A DNA stretch of 64,000 bases. Origin: Mycoplasmataceae bacterium. GTDB lineage: Bacteria > Bacillota_I > Bacilli_A > Mycoplasmatales > Mycoplasmoidaceae. The position numbers and the translations under genes are program-made. Below, piece after piece: positions 56,233-64,000 of this stretch. The first letter of the stretch is position 1, and each line of letters begins with the position of its first letter. Location of the stretch: assembly GCA_031273215.1 (NCBI GenBank), contig JAISSF010000014.1, positions 1 to 64,000 on the forward strand, in the 5' to 3' direction. The notes under the pieces were generated by a model. It saw nothing but the letters and a program-made list of their open reading frames with translations, was not told where the DNA came from and ran no database searches.

Positions 56233-58434
56233 CTACAATTTACTTAAAATCTTAAATTCAATTTTAGAAGTATTTTTATTAGCAGCGATACATTCTACAT
56301 TTACTTTCATACCAAAATATATTCTTGCGCCTGTGTTCTTTCCTTTTAATTCATTTGATTTTTCGTCATAACTATAGAAGTCATCTCCTAAAGTTTTCAT
56401 ACTTACAAAACCTTCTACAGTATTATCCAATTGAACATAACAACCAAAGTTAGCAATAGATGTAACTCTTCCTTGGAATGTTTCACCAATATGTTTAGAC
56501 ATATACTCAGCAAATTTCATCGCATCAACATCTCTTTCACATTTAACAGCTCTTAATTCATTTCTAGATGATTTCTCGCATAACTCTTGTAATTCACTAG
56601 CGAATTTATTTCTTTCTTGTTCGCTGAATTCTTCTTTTAAGAAATCTCACATTCAGAAAATACGGTGAACGATTAAGTCTGGGTATCTTCTAATTGGACT
56701 TGTAAAGTGAGTATAGTTGTGACTCGCTAAACCGAAGTGTCCAATATTCTTTGTATCATATTTAGCTTTAGCCATACTTCTTAATAAGAACATGTTAACT
56801 AATTCTAAATTAGGATTATCCTTGTTATCGACTAATCACTTAGAAATTGAGTTAGGTTCGATATCTTCTAAAGATGTGGTAATCTTAAAGTTCATCTTTT
56901 TAGCTTCTATACTAAAGATCTTTAGTTTTTGTTCATCTGGTTTATCGTGAATACGGTAAATGAATGGATAATTCTTTTGGTTTGCATATAAAGTTACTGC
57001 TTCATTAGCAGCTACCATGAAGTCTTCAATCATCATTTGTGCCTTACCGTGAGTTTCTTTTACGATTTCTGTAGGGATACCATTCTCATCTACTTTAATC
57101 ATTGCTTTAGGGATTTCAAAATTAATGTATCCTCTTGCATTTTTCATATCTCTAAGAATTTTAGATAATTCTAAAGAATCGTCAATAGATTTTTTAACAG
57201 CAGGTTCTTCTTTGGAGAAATCATCATTGTGATCAATATATTCATTTACTTCGTCATAACTAAATCTTTTATGCGATTTAATGATGGCAGGATATACTTT
57301 AATATTTTCATATTCACCTTTTGCATTAATAATCATATCACAAGCAATAACCATTCTATGTACATTAGGATTTAATGAACATACATCATCAGATAGATTG
57401 TGAGGTACCATTGGGATAACACGGTCAATTAAATATACTGAACAACCACGTTCAATAGAAGATTTATCTAATACACTTTCATATGTTACATAGTGAGATA
57501 CATCTGCGATTTGTACTGAAAGTAAGAATTTACCATCAGCTTGTTTTTCACAATAGAAAGCATCGTCGAAGTCTTTAGAAGTAGCTGGGTCAATAGTTAC
57601 AACAGGCTTTTCACTTAAGTCTGTTCTTACAACTTTAGCTTTATCATCAATAACAACACTAAGCTTCTTAGCAAAGTCTAAAACTTCATCACTAAAGTCT
57701 GGTTCAATACCATTATCATAAACGATTGATAATATATCAACACCAACGTCTGATTTGTGGCCAATGATTTTAACAACACCTGCATAAGCATTGTTACCTT
57801 CATACTTAACAATCTTTATTAATACCTTGCTTCCATTAACCAAACCTTCATAACTATCTAAAATTACATTCAAAGAGTTTTTAGAGTCATCTAGCACGAT
57901 TTTCATGTCGTTGCCCTCTACTACTACTTCTCCCACATATAAATCCTTTGCATGCTCCAATATGGCGGTTACAGCGGCATGAGCAAGATTGTCATCTTTA
58001 GGAGGAGTAGCTTCTTCAACAAATTCAACGAAATCTCCATTTTGTGCGTTGTTGATATCTTCTTTATTAACAAATCATTTAGCTTTTTCATTACTAGACA
58101 AACTAATAAAACCGTTACCGCTAGTGTTTAAGTGGATAATACCTTTTAGTTTGGCTCCATCTAAATCTACTCTAAGTTCTCTATGACTAAAATTATTTTT
58201 TAGTTTTCACACAAGATTTCCGCTTTGAGATAATTTAAAGATTTTATTTTCTTTTATTAATTCATTAATACTTTCTACAACATCTTCTTCTTTAATATAA
58301 CCTAATTGATTTTTATAGTTATCAATTAATTTTCTCATTAGTACCCTTTGGGGTAAAGGTCTATTATTTTCTTTGATAACTATCTCTAAAATTGCTTTAG
58401 ATAATTGTTGTGCTTTGTCCCTACTATATTCCAT
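56233..58434 (-). CDS. rnr: ribonuclease R
   Basis: 733 aa. N-terminal winged helix, cold-shock-like domains, RNB catalytic core [18 protein letters not shown] with the acidic cluster, [16 protein letters not shown], and a C-terminal S1 domain ([17 protein letters not shown]). It degrades structured RNA and works with tmRNA on defective messages. The start abuts the secG stop. Confidence 0.97.
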
Positions 58435-58668
58435 CTACTTCTTAATCGCAAATTCGACAACAATAAGAATTAATACAATCAATAAGTCAATATACATAAT
58501 TGTTTGTAATCACTTAATTAATCCACGGTCTTTAGTTTTTTTAAATAACTCTAAATCTTGTCCGTTCATACTTGCTAATCCTTGAGTAGAACCAGAACTA
58601 GAAAGCATTAAACCAACAACAATAGCTACAATTGTTAATCCTAAAATTGTATATACAATTCAATCCAT
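58435..58668 (-). CDS. secG: preprotein translocase subunit SecG
   Basis: 77 aa. Two membrane spans with the conserved loop STQGLASMNGQDLELFKKTKDRG between them (SecG GLxxxxGxxxFxxKxxRG pattern). It is in the usual secG-rnr order. Two TGA Trp. Confidence 0.94.
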
Positions 58669-58715
58669 ATTATTATTATTATATTTTAATTATTTATTTT
58701 TAAGCAACATTGCTT

Positions 58716-59975
58716 TTACTTCCATTCAATTAAACAATATTCTTTCTTACCTTTTTTAATATATGAGAACTTATTATCATAACCATTTGCTTTAGTAAGA
58801 TTGTAGGCGATATCAGACACTGGAGTATTATTTACTGAAATAGCATTCTGTTCTACAAGTCTTCGCGCATCACCTTTAGAACTAACTAAACCAGAATTAA
58901 CAAGAGCATCTAATACATTAATTTCATCAGCATTAACAACATAACTGTTAGCACTAGATAAACCTTCATATAGTTCTTCATTGCTTAAACTATCTAAGTT
59001 GTTAGTAAATAAAGCATCAGCGATTTTTGCACATTTGTTAAATACTTCAATACCATGAATATCCGTTAAAACTTCTTTAGCGATAGCCTTTTGTCCAATT
59101 CTTAATTTAGGATCGCTAGTATGTTGTTCTACAATATTAATAATTTGTTCTTTAGAAAAGAAAGTGAATTTTTTTAATAATTGCTCTACTTCACTATCTG
59201 GTTGGTTAATGAAGAATTGGTACATTTGAAATGGAGGAGTAATGTTTGCATCTAAAAAGATTGCTCCTTTTTCGCTCTTACCAAACTTAGTGCCATCTTC
59301 TTTTAGTAATAAAGGAATGCCAAAGCAACAAGCTTTGTTATCTGAACCAACGACTTTACGGATCATTTCTAAACCGGTTGTAATATTTCCTCATTGATCT
59401 TGACCACCAAATTGACAAATGATATCTTTGTTTTGGTATAAGTATAAACTATCATATCCTTGTAATAGTGTATAAGAGAACTCAGCATAGCTGATTCCCG
59501 TTTCTAATCTTCTAGCAATTACATCTTTTTCTAATAAGTAGTTAACATTGATTAGTTTACCAACATCTCTTAAGTAGTCAGCAATAGTCATATCTTTATA
59601 GAAATCAGCATTGTTAATAGTTTCATAACTATGAGCATATTTTTTTAATTGTGCTGTTAGAGCAACAATATTATCGGCAATTTCCTGTTTTGTTTTAAGT
59701 CTTCTTTCTAGAACTACATCATTAGATAACTTAGGATCACGAGGGTCTCCGATTTGACCTGTTATTCCACCAACTAGAGTATATACTTTATGTCCAGCTT
59801 CGCTTAATCTTCTACAAACACAAATAGTTACATAGTTTCCTAAATGGAAAGATTTAGCACTAGGATCAAATCCAACATAAGCGCTACCTTTATTCTCAAA
59901 GAACTCATTAATTTTTTCAGGATTACTAATATCCCCAATTAACCCTCTTCACTGTAAATCACTATATGTGCTCAT
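58716..59975 (-). CDS. tyrS: tyrosine--tRNA ligase
   Basis: 419 aa. YVGFDPSAKSFHLGNYV carries the HIGH-type motif, QFGGQDQWGNITTG the tyrosine pocket, KFGKS the KMSKS-type loop. A C-terminal S4 domain (ARRLVEQNAISVNN) binds the tRNA long arm. Divergent from the NUDIX gene. Confidence 0.97.
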
Positions 59976-59996
59976 AATATATAATTATTATAGTTT

Positions 59997-60455
59997 ATGA
60001 GTGCTAAAGAATATTCGCGTTATCTAAGTTCAGTACAATTGTATCTATTTAAAAGAGAAGGCGATAAAACTTTTGTTTTATTACAATTGAGAAAAGGCGG
60101 ATGAGGTGATAATATGTGAGATGCATCAGCTAGCGGACACATTGACCACGGTGAAACACCAACAGAAGCAGCGCAACACGAAGCTGTAGAAGAAATCACC
60201 GTTAATGTAAAGACTAATGATATGAAATTTATTTCAGTTATCAATAAAAGGGTTAACGAAGATGAAATTTATTACAACTTCTCATTCTATTCAACACAAT
60301 GAACTGGTACCCCTAATGTTAATGAACCAGAGAAACTATATGAAATTAAATGATTTGATGTTAAGAAATTACCGAAGAATATGATTGCCGATCGTAAGAT
60401 TGCTATTAAGAATTATTTAAACAAAATAAGTTATGGCGAAATTAAAGAATATTAA
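59997..60455 (+). CDS. NUDIX hydrolase
   Basis: 152 aa. NUDIX box GHIDHGETPTEAAQHEAVEEI fits GxxxxxExxxxxxxREUxEE except His for the usual Arg before the Glu; the metal-binding EAVEE core is kept. MWDASASGH before the box resembles isopentenyl-diphosphate isomerase/NudF-like enzymes. Substrate unknown. Confidence 0.88.
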
Positions 60456-60468
60456 TAATTATTAATTA

Positions 60469-61554
60469 TTAAAGTTTAACTACTTTTTCTCAGTTGTGGT
60501 TACCAATGAAGTGACAATAGTTAGTTGTTGTAGTATAGTCGATGTTCTTTAAGTTTAGAACTTGAATGATTTTATAAACTGTTAAGTCAAATTTTTTGTT
60601 TACACGAGCTGTGATCTTGTCCATAGGAATTTTGTTTGTACCAAAACATTCTAATTCGATTGTAACTGGCTTAGGGTTACCGATTTCTCAAGATAATCTA
60701 ACTTCAGCAATTTCAGCTAATTTATTAGCAACGATATTTTTAGCGATTCAACGAGCATAGTATGCACCAGAACGGTCAACTTTAGTATAGTCTTTTCCAC
60801 TGAAAGCTCCACCACCATGATTAGCAATTGAACCATATGTATCTACAGCTAATTTTCTACCAGTTAAACCTGAGTCACCAACTGAACCATGGATTGAGAA
60901 ATCACCAGCCATGTTTAATGAAATATTAAACTTTTTAACATTAAACTTATTGTCTTTAATAATTTTAGCGATTATTTTGTTACAAACTTCTTCAGCTTTA
61001 GCTTTGTTGTAACCCTTAACGTGAGAGATAGCTAATACAATGTGAGCTTCTTTTTTTTCATTAATAGAAACTAAAGTTTTAGTATCTTGGTAGAAGTCTT
61101 TATAACCACATGCGTTAATTTCTTTCATAATTAAAGAAGCTAATACGTGAGCTGTAGGTAAGTAGTATTTGTTCTCATTACATGCATATCCAACTGTAAT
61201 ACCTTGGTCACCAGCACCAACGTGTTCTTCACCAATTTCAACTTTAGCAGCAATTTCAGTAGATTGTTGAATGGATCTATCAATGAATTCAAATTTACTT
61301 GCGTATTCAGGTCAGATTTTCTTTAAGTACGCTTTAGCAATAGCTAATTTATCAATTTTAGCAGAGGATTTGAATTCACCACCAACGACGATTGTTTTGT
61401 TAAAAGCACAAACTTCACAAGCAACATGGGCGTTTTTATCTTTTTTTAAATAAGCAGTTAGTACTGCATCAGCAACACCATCGCAGAACTTATCAGGATG
61501 ACCACGACCAACTGATTCACATGTTTGAACCTTGATTTGTGTTTGTCTTTTCAT
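60469..61554 (-). CDS. metK: S-adenosylmethionine synthase
   Basis: 361 aa. SVGRGHPDKFCDGVADAVL, GAGDQGITVGYAC and GGGAFSGKDYTKVDRSGAYYAR are the ATP/Met-site signatures. It is shorter than E. coli MetK (384). It supplies SAM to the methyltransferases and, through speD, to spermidine synthesis. ATG 61554 lies 6 nt after TATAAT. It is divergent from the decarboxylase. Confidence 0.97.
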
Positions 61555-61674
61555 AAAAATATTATATAGAATTTTTTTTAAATATTGTGGGATTTTTTTG
61601 TTGTAATAAATTAAGTTTGGAAAATTGGTATTTGCAAGAGAGAAAACACCCCAAAAATTTAATATAATCATTTT

Positions 61675-62835
61675 GTGAATATAAAAAATTATTTATCAGA
61701 TAAACAGTGAAAACACTTTTATTCTGAATCAAAAAAATACAAAACTCCTTTTGTTTTGGTTTCTAAACAAATAATTAATGATAACTTCAATAAAATTAAA
61801 ACTAATTTCCCTTACGCACAAGTTTATACTGCTATAAAGGCCAATCCTTGTGTTGATGGAATTGAAGTATTAAATAAATTAGGTTCTAATTTTGATATTG
61901 CAACTATCTATGAATTAGATATGTTGTTGAAATTAAAGGTTAATCCTTCTAGAATGAGCTTTGGTAACACAATTAAAAAGAAAGAAGATGTTGCTTACGC
62001 ATACAAGAAGGGTGTTAGATTGTTTGTTAGTGATAGCATTAGTGATTTAGAGAATATTGCTAAATATGCACCTAAATCAAAAGTGTTCTTTAGAATATTG
62101 GTTGACGGTTCTGCCACTGCTGAGTGACCTTTATCTTTAAAGTTTGGTGCTGATGTACAAGTTGTAGAAGAACTTATTTATAAGGCAAAAGCATTAAAGC
62201 TTATTCCTGTAGGAATATCTTTCCATGTTGGCAGTCAACAAAATGATGTTAATACTTGGGATAAAGCGATCGGTAGAGTTAGTGCTTTATTTAATAAAGT
62301 AGCTAAGAATGGGATTGTACTTAATTTATTAAATATGGGTGGTGGTTTCCCTGCTCACTATATTAAAACCCCTCACTTATTACAAGAATATGCAAAAAAC
62401 ATCAACGTTTCATTAAATAAATATTTCGGTAATAATATTCCAACAATTATTTTAGAACCAGGCAGAAGTTTATTTGGCAATGCTGGAGTATTAGTTAGTG
62501 AAGTCATACTTATTAGTAAGAAAACAAAAACCACTAAAGATAAATGATTATATGTAGATAGTGGAATCTTCAATGGATTAATTGAAACATTAGGTGAGTC
62601 AATTAAATATCCACTTTATGTTCCTAATAGAAAAGGCAAAGATTCTAAAGAATTTATTATTGCAGGTCCTACTTGTGATAGTGCAGACATTATGTACAAG
62701 GATTTTAGAAACCCATTACCTAAAGATATTAAAATAGGTGATCGTATCTTCTGATTATCTACTGGTGCATATACTTCAAGTTACGCTTCAGTTAATTTCA
62801 ATAGTTTTCCACCAATTAAAACTTACTTTATTTAA
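61675..62835 (+). CDS. fold-III PLP decarboxylase (ornithine/lysine type)
   Basis: 386 aa from GTG, 6 nt after TATAAT (61663-61668). PLP Lys55 is in YTAIKANPC. NMGGGFPAHY and ILEPGRSLFGNAG form the phosphate site. Catalytic Cys334 is in AGPTCDSADIMY, as in eukaryote-like ornithine decarboxylase rather than DAP decarboxylase, whose motif is GxxCESxD. Diamine choice (ornithine or lysine) cannot be settled by eye. It lies between metK and speE, which supports polyamine synthesis. The 3' end overlaps speE by 8 nt. Confidence 0.88.
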
Positions 62836-63727
62836 TATTAAGTAAACCTTTAACATAGTTACTCATATATGAGAATGAAGCGAAGTGAACATCTTTGTTA
62901 TAGAATCTAGTTTTAATTTTAAGAGCTTCTCATTTTTTAAAGTCTGCTTTTAATGGTTCTTTACCTTTAGTAGCAAATCCAGTCATTCATCATCCACTTG
63001 AGTATGTAGGTAAGAAATATTGACATAAGAAGTTCTTAGGGAATGTTTGTTTTAAGAAACCGTAAGATCTCTTCATGTTGTAAATGTTAAAGTCATAGTA
63101 AGGAGATTCACCTTGACAAGTTAAGATTCCATCTTTAGTTAAAACACGGTTACAGTTTTGGTAGAATTCTTTAGTAAATAAAGTGGCAGCACTTAAGTTG
63201 TCATTGTCAGCATCGCTAGGATCAGTTGAGTCAACAATAACTACATCATATGTATTTGCTTTAGACTTCTTAACTCAATCAATACCATCAATAGCCATGA
63301 AATTAACTCTCTTATCAGTGAAAGCGGCAGATTTAAAATATTTTTTACAAGTAGCAACAACTTCACCATCAATATCAATTCAGTCAATTTTCTTAACTTG
63401 TTTATATTTACAACATTCTCTAACGATTCCACCATCTCCACCGCCAATAACTAATACATTCTTAATTGCAGGGTTTGTAGCAAACGCAGTATGAGTCATC
63501 ATTTCTTGGTAAATGAATTCATCTTTTTCGTTATATTGCATTCAGCCATCTAATGTAAAGAATTTACCAAATGTTTTAGATTGGAATAAATTAAACTCTT
63601 GGAATTTAGTAACTTTGTGTTCTAATAAAGTACCATCAATCATTCATTGTACATCCGGTCCGTGGTTTTCAATGTGAGTAACCTTTTTACCGATGTCTTT
63701 TTTTGTAAATTGTTTCTTCGTAAACAT
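62828..63727 (-). CDS. speE: spermidine synthase
   Basis: 299 aa. N-terminal beta domain with FGKFFTLDGWMQYNEKDEF, dcSAM site VLVIGGGDGGIVREC, catalytic VDSTDPSDA, and the family C-terminal WWMTGFATKG. A longer loop (DADNDNLSAATL) than usual follows the catalytic Asp. It transfers aminopropyl from decarboxylated SAM to putrescine, releasing MTA. Divergent from speD with a 23-bp gap. Confidence 0.94.
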
Positions 63728-63750
63728 GTATAATTATTATATACTTTAAT

Positions 63751-64000
63751 ATGGCTAAACAAAAGAAAATTTTGCTAAATAACTTTAATAACTTATCAAA
63801 AAAGTTAGACTTTTCTTTTTTTTTTGTTAGAGAGGCTAAGACCGAAGAAGAAAAAATTAAAGTAAATAATTATTTTAATGATAAATTAAACGCTGAAAAT
63901 GTTACTGAGATTTTAGTGAAGTTAACTAAAGATATCGGAGCTAATGTAGTTGGTATCTCTAAACAAAACTATGATCCAGTTGGTGAAAGTAGCGTTATTT
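63751..64000 (+). CDS. speD: S-adenosylmethionine decarboxylase proenzyme, 5' part
   Basis: 83 residues visible. KILLNNFNNLSKKLDFSFF, the AKTEEEKIKVNNYFND stretch and the IGANVVGISKQNYDPVGES stretch follow the E. coli-type SpeD N-terminus (LHGFNNLTKSLSF, AKTAEER, IGANILNIARQDYEPQGAS) with the same spacing. The self-cleavage Ser lies beyond the window. A T10 run encodes Phe-Phe-Phe at 63816-63825. Confidence 0.85.
   Translation, partial: MAKQKKILLNNFNNLSKKLDFSFFFVREAKTEEEKIKVNNYFNDKLNAENVTEILVKLTKDIGANVVGISKQNYDPVGESSVI

Noticed and set aside
61675-62835. Diaminopimelate decarboxylase (lysA)
   Set aside because: The Cys motif is GPTCDS as in ornithine decarboxylases, and the neighbours are polyamine genes; a wall-less cell has little need for the DAP route.

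Overview
The window is a low-GC chromosome segment of a wall-less bacterium (Mollicutes, Mycoplasma-like). The decisive sign is the genetic code: nearly every housekeeping gene is interrupted by in-frame TGA unless TGA is read as tryptophan (code 4). With that rule dnaK, rpoA, argS, lon, gyrB, valS, rnr, tyrS and metK become intact and full length. All coordinates below are given with TGA = Trp. Species cannot be fixed from the sequence. BspA-type leucine-rich-repeat lipoproteins and a spermidine pathway suggest a host- or protist-associated mycoplasma; that is inference only.

Layout. 1-2000: minus-strand unknown genes. 2103-7540: minus-strand translation block rplU-rpmJ-rpsM-rpsK-rpoA-rplQ, then hemW, then dnaK behind a CIRCE operator. 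7575-10145: trxA, a DivIVA-like protein, an Nfu-like Fe-S protein, argS. 10974-14655: a Cys-rich microprotein, the ECF transporter energising module ecfA1-ecfA2-ecfT, truA. 14652-18172: glyS, an LRR lipoprotein and a SPOUT methyltransferase on the minus strand. 18212-26081: folD, smpB, CIRCE-lon, acpP, a frame-disrupted surface protein, rimI, a membrane-anchored trypsin-like protease, trmD, ruvX. 26059-29138: rlmN-prpC-pknB, a Ser/Thr kinase/phosphatase unit. 29203-34925: surface-protein island with a six-repeat plus LRR lipoprotein and a lipoprotein that looks phase-variable. 34941-35341: tmRNA. 35385-38346: two tandem amino-acid permeases. 38348-40287: ung and an archaeal-type aspartyl-tRNA synthetase. 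40291-43668: lipoproteins around rlmB. 43672-48702: gyrB, an unidentified non-coding RNA locus, valS. 48778-54141: small membrane proteins, an MTA/SAH deaminase-type amidohydrolase, thyA, three tandem lipoprotein paralogues. 54254-59975: rsmG, a possible degenerate ParA-like protein, licD-like gene, secG-rnr, tyrS. 59997-64000: NUDIX hydrolase, metK, an ornithine/lysine decarboxylase, speE and the start of speD, a near-complete SAM-to-spermidine set.

Gene expression looks largely leaderless. Many genes start 6-9 nt after a TATAAT box, the same spacing that precedes the 5' end of tmRNA. Shine-Dalgarno sites are rare (dnaK is a clear one). HrcA/CIRCE control is visible at dnaK and lon. tmRNA, SmpB and Lon, which together form the mollicute trans-translation and degradation route, all lie within 16 kb.

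Most interesting points: the locus at 45751-46145, with two divergent putative small RNAs that share a complementary segment and flank a 29-bp palindrome; the lipoprotein at 32115 with a T16 promoter tract and an out-of-frame G7 tract; and the spermidine gene set.
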